Made by a program: the position numbers and the translations under genes. This document shows positions 18,999 to 27,480 of a stretch of DNA of 64,000 bases, one piece after another. The stretch lies in assembly GCA_016711225.1 (NCBI GenBank), contig JADJTK010000009.1, positions 186,001 through 250,000 on the forward strand. Direction: 5' to 3'. Origin of the DNA: Opitutaceae bacterium (GTDB taxonomy: Bacteria; Verrucomicrobiota; Verrucomicrobiia; Opitutales; Opitutaceae). A model generated the notes under the pieces. It made no database searches. It was not told where the DNA came from and saw nothing but the letters and a program-made list of their open reading frames with translations. Position 1 is the first letter of the stretch. Every line of letters starts with the position of its first letter.

Positions 18999-20644
18999 CC
19001 CAGATAGCGGATGGAGAGCACGGTGATGTCGTCGGCCTGGAAATGGCCCTTGGAGAAGGTGGCAACATCCTCGGTGACGGCGGTCACCCACTGGTGGGCG
19101 GTGGCGTCGGGCGCCATCCGGGTAAGCAGCGTCTCGAGGCGGGGCTCGCCGTAGAACGAGTCGTTGGCGGCGATGGCCTCGGTGACGCCGTCGGTGTAGA
19201 GGAACAGCGTCTCGCCTGGCTTGAGCTGGACGGTGTGGCGGGTGAAGACGGCCTCCGGCATCACCCCGAGCGCGATTCCGCCGCCGCGTGGCAGCATGCG
19301 GGCTGGTTGGCCGAGCGGGCGATGGTAGGGGCGGTTGTGCCCGCCGTCGGCGTAGGTCACCAGGCCGGTGGTCAGGTCGAGCACGCCAAGGAAGGTGGTG
19401 ACGAACTGGTACATCGAATTCTGGCGAATGAGCTGCTCGTTGATCTGGGCGAGCAGGATCTCGGGAGTGTCCACCATTTGGACGGTGGCGCGGGCGCGCA
19501 GGATGGTGACGGCGGCGGCCGTGAAGAGGGCCGCGGGCATTCCCTTATCGGAGACGTCGGCAATGACGAAGAGAAGGTGGTCGTCGTCGAGGTGGATGAG
19601 GTCGTAGAGGTCGCCGCCGGCCTCCTTGGCGGGTTTCATCGAGGCGAAAACGTCGACGCGCTTGCGGTCGGAAGGGGCGGAATACTCCTGGGGGAGCATG
19701 CTGGCCTGGATCTCTCCGGCGATGCGCAGCTCGCCCTGGATGCGCTCCTTGGCCGCGGTGGTCTCGGTGAGCTCACGGAGATAGGACAGGAGGCGAGCCT
19801 CCATGGAGAGGAAGGAGGAGGCCAACTGGCCGATCTCGTCGGCGCGGGTGGCCGGCAACAGGTGGATCTTCCGGCTGAGCGGGGAATCGGGGCGGGCCTC
19901 AAAATTCGAGTCGCTGAGCTCGTGGGTGTAGGTGGCCAGCCAGCGGATATGGCGGCAGAAGCGGGTGCTGGCCCAAAAGCTGATGGCGAAGAAGAGCGGG
20001 AAGCTGCATCCGCCGATGGAGAGGGTGCGGCGAAGCGACTGGGTGAGGATCGCCTCGACGAAGTCGATCGGCAGATCGGAACCGGCGATGAAGCGGGACC
20101 CCGACTTGGTGGTGAGGGGAAGAAACAGGGTGTAGCTGCGGCCCCAGGTGTCGGATACTTCCTTGTACACTCCGGTGTTTGTGTCCCAGGCCTCGAAGAG
20201 CGCCGCGGGGGCAGTGTCGTACCGGTCCCAGTAGCGGGTGTGGGTGTCAGTCTTGAGCTCCTCGGGTGTGCCGTTGGAGGAGGTGCAAAAGAAGGCGCCG
20301 TCGTGGCGTGTGTAGGTATAGAGGTATCGGATGCCGGTGGCGTTGCAGAAGTCCGAGAGTTTGTTCACGAGGGGGCGGTACTCGGTTTCGGCGATGGCGG
20401 CAGGGGTGTTGGCGCGATCGAGGTAGCCGTCCGGCAGCATCTCCGGCAGCGCCCGGGCGCTGGTATCGAGCCGGTGGCGCAGCCCTTCCATGATGCGCTG
20501 CTTCTCGGCCGACCAGCGGTCGACGGTGAAGACGGCGATGGCGAGGGTGTTGAAGATGGTTAGTGCGAGCAGGATCTTGAAGCGGAGGCTGAAGCGGATC
20601 GACGCCGCCGAAGGCGCGTGGGAGGGGGATTCGTTGCTCTTCAT
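18995..20644 (-). CDS. HAMP-containing RsbU/SpoIIE-type PP2C protein phosphatase
   Basis: A protein of 549 residues. A first membrane segment (22-41) and a second (about 208-226) enclose a periplasmic sensor region. A HAMP domain (about 227-290) and a short coiled coil lead to a PP2C domain (330-547). The metal-binding motifs are intact: GGDLYD (343-348), ADVSDKG (362-368), LYTDGVTEA and QADDIT near the end. It should dephosphorylate the Ser of STAS antagonists such as the three encoded upstream in the same cluster, in response to a periplasmic signal. It overlaps its neighbours on both sides by ATGA. It occupies the place of IcfG in the cyanobacterial cluster this locus resembles. Confidence 0.9.
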   Translation of the reverse strand: MKSNESPSHAPSAASIRFSLRFKILLALTIFNTLAIAVFTVDRWSAEKQRIMEGLRHRLDTSARALPEMLPDGYLDRANTPAAIAETEYRPLVNKLSDFCNATGIRYLYTYTRHDGAFFCTSSNGTPEELKTDTHTRYWDRYDTAPAALFEAWDTNTGVYKEVSDTWGRSYTLFLPLTTKSGSRFIAGSDLPIDFVEAILTQSLRRTLSIGGCSFPLFFAISFWASTRFCRHIRWLATYTHELSDSNFEARPDSPLSRKIHLLPATRADEIGQLASSFLSMEARLLSYLRELTETTAAKERIQGELRIAGEIQASMLPQEYSAPSDRKRVDVFASMKPAKEAGGDLYDLIHLDDDHLLFVIADVSDKGMPAALFTAAAVTILRARATVQMVDTPEILLAQINEQLIRQNSMYQFVTTFLGVLDLTTGLVTYADGGHNRPYHRPLGQPARMLPRGGGIALGVMPEAVFTRHTVQLKPGETLFLYTDGVTEAIAANDSFYGEPRLETLLTRMAPDATAHQWVTAVTEDVATFSKGHFQADDITVLSIRYLG

Positions 20645-21981
20645 GGCGAGGGAGCGATTTCGTAGAGGACGAGGAGGCCGCGGTCGTGGACGGAAAGAAT
20701 GGTGGAGAGTTTGTCGGCCGCCGCGGCGAGGGGCTGGTCGGGGAACTGGCGGAGGTAGTCGCGGGCGATGCGCAGTGAGCCGGCATCGAGGGTGCCGACC
20801 ACATCGCGGGAGCCGGCGGGCGCCGTATCAGCGGAGGAGGGGAACTGGCCGTGGTGGCGCCCGCCAGCGGCGAGGCCCCCCACGTGTTCTCCTCGCGCGC
20901 AAGGGATCACGGCGGAGAGTTGCAGCCAGGGATCGGCGGGCGGCGACGCGGCGAGGCAGGCGCCCAGGAAGAAATCGCGGGCGGAGTTGGCGCGTACGAC
21001 CCGCTCCAGCAGGTCCGTTTCCTGGGGCGGTACGACGAGGCGACCGGCCGCCACGCACCAACCGGTGGCGCCGCTGCGCACGCCCCAGAAGTCCTCGGGA
21101 TGGCCGCGGTTAATCCGCCGGACGATGACGTGGGGGCCGGTGCCGGCCGGCGGCGGCGCGGCATCGCAGAGGTCTTGGCAGTCGGCCGCGGTGTCCTCCT
21201 GGCGCGGCAGGAGCTCGGCCTGCACGAAACGGCGGCGAGTTTGGCGGATGCCCTCCTGAAGGATGTCGGCGATGTTCTGCAGTGTGTTGCCCAGATCGTT
21301 GAGCTCGGCGACGCGGAGAGGTTCCCAGGTTCCTGCGTATTCGCCGTGGGCGAGAGCTGTGGCATCGGCTTCCAGCCGGGCAATGCTCCTGCGGGTGAAG
21401 CGGGTGAGGCTCTCGGCCGCGGCAAGCCCGGTGACGAGGGCCAGGGCGCAGAACAGGGCGCTGGTGTGCCAGACTTCGAGCATCCGGGTGCGCATGACGG
21501 TGTCGCGGGCCGCGACGCCCACGACCGCCCGCAGTTCGCCACCGGGGCTGCGGATGGCGGCGTAACCGTAGTTGAGGTCGTGATCGGCGGAGGGAGTGCC
21601 CAGGAAGCGCGAAGCTGCGGGGGAGTGCTCGATTTCGGCCAGGACGTCGGCGGCGGGAGGTGGCGGCACGGGGAGATCGGCACGATCGAGCAGGGGCCGG
21701 GCCTGGCTGGGGGAACTGCCCACCTCGAAGTACTGCAGGCCCAGGCCACCGGTGGTGCTTAGGCGGAGCAGGGCGGGCTGCAGGCGTTCCATCACCTCGG
21801 GGGTGAGCGCTTTTTCGCGACCAAGAAAGACCGACAGGCAGATCGCGTAGCCCTTGCTCTGCTCGGCGAGTCCCCAGGCCGTCTCAGCGCGCTCGATGGA
21901 GCGATACAACGCCACGTTGCCGAGTGCGAGCGCCGCAAACAGCGAGACAAACAAAAGATGATAGCGCAGCCTCAGGGTCAT
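20641..21981 (-). CDS. HAMP membrane receptor with degenerate PP2C-like C-terminus
   Basis: A protein of 446 residues. There are membrane segments at about 9-26 and 170-190, a periplasmic domain between them, and a HAMP-like region behind. The C-terminal 200 residues keep traces of a SpoIIE-type phosphatase (EDFWGVRSGATGWCVAAG where GGDxYDxx and ADVSGKG would be), but the metal-binding Asp residues are missing. It is therefore probably not a phosphatase, but may sense a ligand or titrate a STAS partner. The ATG at 21981 overlaps the stop of the cNMP-fold gene, and its own stop overlaps the true phosphatase start. The assignment of the decayed domain is inference. Confidence 0.65.
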   Translation of the reverse strand: MTLRLRYHLLFVSLFAALALGNVALYRSIERAETAWGLAEQSKGYAICLSVFLGREKALTPEVMERLQPALLRLSTTGGLGLQYFEVGSSPSQARPLLDRADLPVPPPPAADVLAEIEHSPAASRFLGTPSADHDLNYGYAAIRSPGGELRAVVGVAARDTVMRTRMLEVWHTSALFCALALVTGLAAAESLTRFTRRSIARLEADATALAHGEYAGTWEPLRVAELNDLGNTLQNIADILQEGIRQTRRRFVQAELLPRQEDTAADCQDLCDAAPPPAGTGPHVIVRRINRGHPEDFWGVRSGATGWCVAAGRLVVPPQETDLLERVVRANSARDFFLGACLAASPPADPWLQLSAVIPCARGEHVGGLAAGGRHHGQFPSSADTAPAGSRDVVGTLDAGSLRIARDYLRQFPDQPLAAAADKLSTILSVHDRGLLVLYEIAPSP

Positions 21982-22382
21982 GGCGCAGGAGCGCAGGCGT
22001 AGTCGATGCCCAGCAGCGGAATCTGGAAGAAGCCGGTGAGCAGGATGGGGCACTCGTTGATCACGGTGAAGAGCTTGCCCCGGGGCAGCAGCAGGGCGTG
22101 GTAGCCCTCCGGCCCGGCGGAGATGGTGAAGCGGGCGTGCTGCCCGATGAGCAGCGAGGGAGTGCCCACCACCGGGGCCAAGGGCGTGCCGCGTTCATCG
22201 ACAAGATCGCCGGCCACCCGCACGTAGAGGCGAGTCAAGGACTCGCCGACCGGGCAGATGACGTGGCCGGGATCGTAGCGCCGCGGGGAGAACGCGGTGG
22301 CCACGATCAGCAACTCCTCGGGTTGGAGCTGGGAGAATGGGAACACCGCGTGGAGCGCGAAGATTTTCTCGGCGAGGGTCAT
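21978..22382 (-). CDS. Stand-alone cyclic-nucleotide-binding-like (CRP-fold) protein
   Basis: A protein of 134 residues that looks like a single cNMP-binding beta-roll: FSQLQPEELLIVATAFSPRR, then GHVICPVGESLTRLYVRVAG and a C-terminal helix. No DNA-binding domain follows. The phosphate-binding cassette (FGE...RxA) is not recognisable, so nucleotide binding is doubtful. It sits between the two HAMP proteins with ATGA overlaps on both sides. The same cluster encodes a transporter ending in a similar domain, so the two may respond to the same signal. The family call is moderate; the function is unknown. Confidence 0.6.
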   Translation of the reverse strand: MTLAEKIFALHAVFPFSQLQPEELLIVATAFSPRRYDPGHVICPVGESLTRLYVRVAGDLVDERGTPLAPVVGTPSLLIGQHARFTISAGPEGYHALLLPRGKLFTVINECPILLTGFFQIPLLGIDYACAPAP

Positions 22383-24313
22383 GGCGGCGGACCTCCGTTG
22401 CTTGCGGCTGGCGGGACCTCGTCAATCCAGCTGAAGGATGCGTCGGTGGCCAGTTCGATGGCGCCGTGGCCGTCGACGATTTGGACGCTGGCGCCGATGA
22501 GCAGGCGGCTGGGCCGGCGGGTGGCGTAGAGCAGCCGGCGGGTGGCGGTATGCCAGCGGGCACAGGCGAAGAGCTGGGGGGCACTGGCGAGCAAGGCCCC
22601 GGGGGAGTCCTGCGGGGGGAGGGCCGAGGCCAGCAGGCTGCGGGCCAGGCAGGCAAGGCGGGCGCGTAGGCAGGAGGCGGAGACGGCGTCGGCCACCACC
22701 GGGCCCTGCCAGAAGAGGCCGTCGAGGCCGCGCCAGCAGTTGCCGGAGGCTTGGCGGGCCGGGACGGAGGTGGCATTGTCCGGGACGGTGCCGCGCACGG
22801 CGAGGTCCTCGAGCGCGCGGGCCAGCGTGGTCTGGCGGCGGCGCGCGTGCAGGCTCGATTGGAAGGAGTGCGAGCGGCGCACTTCCTCCTCGAGGCGTTC
22901 GCTCAGGAGGTTGAGTAGCCCGGCCAGCCGGGCGGTTTCGCGGTGGCCGCCGGTAGCCACTGCGGTGCGGTAGTAGCCGGCGGCGATGCGCAGGGCGGAC
23001 TCTTTCACCTCGCGCAAGGGCCGGGTGAGGCTGCGGGTGATCAGCAGCGAGACGAGCAGTGCGGCGAGCAACGAGCCCACACCGACGAAAGAGACGGCGG
23101 CCATCGCCCAGCGGGTTTTCTCCCGGACGATGGTGATGTCCACATCGGCCCCTGCCAGGGCCACGGTACGGCCGTCGGCGTCGGGGATGGGGAAGGACGA
23201 TGTCTTGAGCAGGCCCCATTGCTCCCAGTGTTGCAATGGGGAGACCCATGGGCGGCCGAGAAACTGGGCGCGTTGGGCGCCATCGATGGACTCCTGGTTG
23301 GGGATGCGGTCGTCGGCGCCGGGCAGGGAATGTTTCTCACCGACGGTGCCGTCGAGCACGTAGTAGATCCTGTCGTCGCCGGCGTAAACATAGGTATAGA
23401 GGAAGGTAAGGTGCGCGGCCTCGCGGATGGCGATAAACGGCACCCGGTAGTTGAAGTAGAACGCCGATTGGTCGTCGAGGTAGCCCGTTGCGGCGCGGGC
23501 CGAGTCGAGCTGGCCGGTGGCCGGGTCGAGGGTGGTGAGCGCTGCGCCGGCGAGGAAGAGGGATTCGCCCGAGGCGGCCAGGGTGTGCGGGGCGGGGCGG
23601 GGCGAGTCGGCGCCGAGGTCGAGGGCGGTGGTGGTGAGCAGTTTGCCCTGGCGATCGATGCGCAGCACGGCGGTGCAATCGGCGGAGAGGCCGACAAAAC
23701 CGTCGAAGGCCGGCGGTCGGCAAAGGGCGGCGACGGGGACCGGCAGGACGGTTGGCAGCGCGGTGCAAGCGCCGGTGGAGGGCTCGACCTGGAGGAGCTG
23801 AGTCCCGGACCAGCCCTTGACGGAAGCCCCATCGACGAAGACGCCGTCGAGCTTGGCCGACAGCGCTACCGCGGTGAGCGTATTGGCGGGAAGGAAGGTG
23901 AAGCGCTCCAGCAGGTCGCCGGCGGCGGAGAGTGCGAGTAGTTGGCCCAGCGTGTTGGAGTAGGCCAGCGAGCGGACCGGCCCCGAGGGCTGAAACGCCA
24001 AGAGGCGGGCGCCGCCGTTGTCGGGGTCGACGGAGACCAACTCGCCTGTATCGGCATCGCGGCCGATGAGCTGGCCGTCGGGACCGCTGCAGAAGGCCGA
24101 GAGGGTGCGGCGGCGCTGGTAGGCGGCATGGGCGTCGGCATCGATGAAGGCGGTGGTGCCGCCGGCCAGCGCGAGCAGCTTGCGATCGAAGCCGGCGAGA
24201 ATGGTGCGGTGGGCGGAAGAATACACGAGCCAGCCCCAGCCGACAGTGAGCACCAGCAGCAGCGGGATGAGTGCCCGCAGGATGAGGGTTCGCAGGGAGA
24301 GGGCGGGTTTCAT
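22379..24313 (-). CDS. Large HAMP membrane receptor with periplasmic propeller-like domain and decayed PP2C-like end
   Basis: A protein of 644 residues. The first membrane helix is at about 10-31 and the second at 402-426. The roughly 370-residue periplasmic part contains propeller-like stretches (IGRDADTGELVSVDPDNGG, then ALTTLDPATGQLD) and a region with YTYVYAGDDRIYYVLDGT that recalls the sensor of the RsbU-like protein downstream. A HAMP domain (about 427-480) and a coiled coil follow. The last 150 residues resemble the end of a PP2C domain (ARWHTATRRLLYATRRP), but lack GGDxxD and DVSxKG motifs. It is coupled by ATGA at both ends. A signal receptor that modulates the phosphatase is the likeliest role. 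Confidence 0.65.
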   Translation of the reverse strand: MKPALSLRTLILRALIPLLLVLTVGWGWLVYSSAHRTILAGFDRKLLALAGGTTAFIDADAHAAYQRRRTLSAFCSGPDGQLIGRDADTGELVSVDPDNGGARLLAFQPSGPVRSLAYSNTLGQLLALSAAGDLLERFTFLPANTLTAVALSAKLDGVFVDGASVKGWSGTQLLQVEPSTGACTALPTVLPVPVAALCRPPAFDGFVGLSADCTAVLRIDRQGKLLTTTALDLGADSPRPAPHTLAASGESLFLAGAALTTLDPATGQLDSARAATGYLDDQSAFYFNYRVPFIAIREAAHLTFLYTYVYAGDDRIYYVLDGTVGEKHSLPGADDRIPNQESIDGAQRAQFLGRPWVSPLQHWEQWGLLKTSSFPIPDADGRTVALAGADVDITIVREKTRWAMAAVSFVGVGSLLAALLVSLLITRSLTRPLREVKESALRIAAGYYRTAVATGGHRETARLAGLLNLLSERLEEEVRRSHSFQSSLHARRRQTTLARALEDLAVRGTVPDNATSVPARQASGNCWRGLDGLFWQGPVVADAVSASCLRARLACLARSLLASALPPQDSPGALLASAPQLFACARWHTATRRLLYATRRPSRLLIGASVQIVDGHGAIELATDASFSWIDEVPPAASNGGPPP

Positions 24314-27300
24314 GGCAGCGCTCGGGCGGTCTTGACCCGGAAAAGGCTGATCCCGAGCGAGGGGAAGATCTCGATGGCGCCGGCGACGGTGGCGCCGGTG
24401 AGACCGAGCACGACGCAGCCGCGGGAGTGGGCGGACTCGGCGCGCTGGATCGAGCCCATGAGCACGCGTTCGTTGAGATAGTCCCCCGTGGTAAGCAGGC
24501 GACTACGCCCCCTTTGGCTGAGCTCGATGGTGCCGGTGGCGAGGACGAAAAGCTCGTCGGCCGGACGTTCCGCGGAGAAGAGTAGGGTCTGGTCGGGCAG
24601 CGCGCGTTCGGAGGCGCGGGAGGCCAGGAAGTCGAGGGCGTCGATGCGGGCGCCGTCGAAGACGCTGCTGCGGGCGAGGGCGGCAATGCGTTCGACCGGA
24701 TGCAACGCTCCGGTGGTGGCGGAATGGAAACGCGGCCAGAGGTCCTGCAACCAGGCGGTGGTGCGCGCGGAGGAGCTGCGGGCCATGCTTTGATGCAGCC
24801 AGTCGCGACTTTGCGGCAACTGGAGCTCGTGGGCCGCCAGCAGGGCGGCGGCGCACTCCACCGGGTGGTCGCTGGAGGAGGCCCGTTGCAGGGCGGCGGG
24901 CAGCGGCTCGCAGGGGCCGGTCTCGTGGACGTGGCGGAGGCCGCGGCCCTCGATCAGTGGGCGCAGCCGTTCGAAGAGGGCGCGGGGGCTGCTCTGGGCG
25001 ATGGTCTCGATGGCGTTGGCCCGATCCTTGGGATTGGCGAAGGAGAGCGAGGCGCGGATCAGGTCGAAGTCGGGGAGGCGGCCGGTGAGGCTGAGTAGTT
25101 GCAGGACAAAATCCAGCAAGTCGGCGGCGGAGTCGTGGTAGAAGCGGACGAGCACCATCAGGCCGTTGCCACTGGTGGCGGGCTGGTGGGCGAAGGTGCG
25201 GCCGGCGGCGGTGACCGTTTGCGCGTGTTCAAGGCTGCGGTCGATGAGCTCGTCGACGATGAGCTCGAGCTCCGGCAGGGCCAGCCTGGCAAGGGCCCGG
25301 GCGGCGAGGGCGCGGGAGCGGCAGGTGGCGGACGGGTCGCGCAGGAGGTGGATGAGGCCGGGGACGGTCTTGAGCCCGAGCCCGAGGATGAACTCCTCCA
25401 GTTGGTGGCTCTCGGCCGAGGAGAAGTATTCGGCTGCCCGCAATAGGGGGGCGACCGCGCCCTCGTCGCCGATGCGGGCGGCGATTCCAAGCACCAGGCT
25501 GCGCTCGTCGGCGGTGGCCTCGGCCACGTAGGCGAGCAGGCGCTCGAGCACGGCGCCGGAATCCGGGCCGGCCATCCGGTGCAGCGCCCGCAGCGTCTCG
25601 ATGCGCAGCTCGCGGTCGGGGTCGTCGAGGAAACGCAGCAGTTCGCGGGCGTGGTGGGAATGCCGGAAGGTGCCCAGGGCGCGCACCCCCCAGCGGCGTG
25701 TGGTGGGATCTCCCTGGAGCAGGTTGGCGACATCGGTGAGGGCGCTGCGGGTGTCCTCGATGCGCGAACTGTACCAGCGGGCTACCGCGGACATGGCGAT
25801 GCGCGAGGGGTGCTGGGAAGTACGCCAGTGGTGGAGATGGCGCAGGGGCATGACGCCGGCGGCGGTGAATTCGTCGAGCAACTCGGGTTCCTCGGGGCCA
25901 TCGTCGCTCTCAAGCCAGAGCAGGGTCTGGGCGATGGTGGCGGTGTCGCCGCCCTGGATCATGCGGCGGATCGCGGGCCGGAGGCGCTCGGCTTCGGCGG
26001 GGCGTGCGGTGCTGACAATCTGGAGCAGGGCGGAACAGGCCTGGGGATCGTCGACGTAGCCGAGCAGATCCACGGCCAGCGCGCGTTCGGGCCGGCTGGC
26101 GCTTGTGAGGGCCTTCTGGCGGAAGAGCTGGCGATCGGCGTCGGTGACCTGTTCGCGCCAACGGCGACCGGGCAGGGCGAAGTCGAGCCAGTCGCGGCGC
26201 AGGTTGACGGAGAGGGCCTTCACGTAGTCGTGACGCACGAGCAGGGCGAGGGCGACGGCGACGATGGAGGCGAGCAGGCCGCAGAGGGCGAGGTTGCCGT
26301 GGCCCAAGCTGGAGGCCCAGGTGAGCAGGAAGACGCCGGCCAGGGCCGTGGCCAAGGGTTCGCCCATGGCCTCGATGAAGGTGCGCAACTGCCGTTTCAC
26401 CAATGCGGGCAGGGCGTTGAACAGGAGGTTGATGTTGTTGTATTCAACCGAGAGGAGAAGGCTTTGGTAGACAAAGAACGCCACAAGAGCGGCGGCCACC
26501 CCGGACTTCAAGTAGAGCACGACGAAGACGGCGAGATAGGCGAGAGGGAGGATGAGCGCGGTATTGTTGACGCCCAAGCGGCCGACGATGCGATTGAACA
26601 GCACCAGATTCACCACGAGGGTGACTGCATTGGCCACGGCGTGGAGCCGGCCCAGCAGCCCGGCGAGCTCGGCGGCCGATTTGCCCTCCGCCAGGATGCC
26701 CAATGAGAGGTACTCCATCACCCCGGTAAGGGTGGCGGCGCAGAAGCAGATCGCGGTGATGGCGAGGGCGAAACGAGACGAGCGGAAGGTGCCCAGGATG
26801 ACGCGCAGCAGACGGCCGGGATGGATGGCGTCGTCGTCGGTATCCGCCGCATCGACCTCGATGCGCGGAAACCGCCGGGCCAGCATCACGAAGACCGGGA
26901 CGGCGGCGGCCGCCAGCGCGGCCCAAACTAGAAACATCCGGGCTGGCGGCAGGAAGGCGATGAACCAGCCGACCAGCGCGGCGCCGCACATGGCCCCGCC
27001 GGCCCCGCCGGCGGCGATGAGGCCGTAGAGGCGCTTGCTGTCGAGGATGCTGAAGTAGTCGTCGGCGAAATTCCAGAACAGGGTGTAGAGGGCGATGTAC
27101 AATACGCCCACGTAGAGCTTCATCACGAAGGGGAACCAGCCGGAGTCGCCGGCGACCTCGGCCCCGAGGCCGAAACACAGGCCGCCGGCCACGAGCAGCC
27201 CCAAGGTGGCGTAGACGAGGCGATGCACCCCGAAGCGTGCCTGCAGGACGGCGGAGACCGGCGCGTAGAGGGCCATGAGCACCGGGATGCAAAGATAGAA

Positions 27301-27465
27301 GACTGGGAGCCACTCGACGCCGAGCTGGGCTAGAAAGAGCGAATCGGCAGCCGCCATGCCGACGGCCACGCCGGACTGCAACAGCGCTGCGAAGAGGGCG
27401 AAGGTGGCCACCTTCGCGCCTTCACCGGGGACAACCCGGAAGAGCCGGTGCAGACTGGGGGACAT
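24310..27465 (-). CDS. Nucleotide-translocase-like (NTT/MFS) transporter fused to HEAT repeats and a cNMP domain
   Basis: A protein of 1051 residues with three parts. Residues about 15-430 hold some twelve membrane helices of the ATP/ADP-translocase (NTT) branch of the MFS (FALFAALLQSGVAVGMAAAD; FRVVPGEGAKVATF at the start). Residues about 480-900 are a long HEAT-type solenoid (WGVRALGTFRHSHHARELLR, RSRALAARALARLAL). The end (about 930-1040) is a cNMP-binding-like domain (LLFSAERPADELFVLATGTI). Such three-part proteins are known from genome surveys but lack a worked-out function. In this cluster the HEAT and cNMP parts could join transport to the STAS/kinase switch. Its stop overlaps the next ATG. 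Confidence 0.8.
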   Translation of the reverse strand: MSPSLHRLFRVVPGEGAKVATFALFAALLQSGVAVGMAAADSLFLAQLGVEWLPVFYLCIPVLMALYAPVSAVLQARFGVHRLVYATLGLLVAGGLCFGLGAEVAGDSGWFPFVMKLYVGVLYIALYTLFWNFADDYFSILDSKRLYGLIAAGGAGGAMCGAALVGWFIAFLPPARMFLVWAALAAAAVPVFVMLARRFPRIEVDAADTDDDAIHPGRLLRVILGTFRSSRFALAITAICFCAATLTGVMEYLSLGILAEGKSAAELAGLLGRLHAVANAVTLVVNLVLFNRIVGRLGVNNTALILPLAYLAVFVVLYLKSGVAAALVAFFVYQSLLLSVEYNNINLLFNALPALVKRQLRTFIEAMGEPLATALAGVFLLTWASSLGHGNLALCGLLASIVAVALALLVRHDYVKALSVNLRRDWLDFALPGRRWREQVTDADRQLFRQKALTSASRPERALAVDLLGYVDDPQACSALLQIVSTARPAEAERLRPAIRRMIQGGDTATIAQTLLWLESDDGPEEPELLDEFTAAGVMPLRHLHHWRTSQHPSRIAMSAVARWYSSRIEDTRSALTDVANLLQGDPTTRRWGVRALGTFRHSHHARELLRFLDDPDRELRIETLRALHRMAGPDSGAVLERLLAYVAEATADERSLVLGIAARIGDEGAVAPLLRAAEYFSSAESHQLEEFILGLGLKTVPGLIHLLRDPSATCRSRALAARALARLALPELELIVDELIDRSLEHAQTVTAAGRTFAHQPATSGNGLMVLVRFYHDSAADLLDFVLQLLSLTGRLPDFDLIRASLSFANPKDRANAIETIAQSSPRALFERLRPLIEGRGLRHVHETGPCEPLPAALQRASSSDHPVECAAALLAAHELQLPQSRDWLHQSMARSSSARTTAWLQDLWPRFHSATTGALHPVERIAALARSSVFDGARIDALDFLASRASERALPDQTLLFSAERPADELFVLATGTIELSQRGRSRLLTTGDYLNERVLMGSIQRAESAHSRGCVVLGLTGATVAGAIEIFPSLGISLFRVKTARALP

Positions 27466-27480
27466 GCGGGCGGTGGGGGA

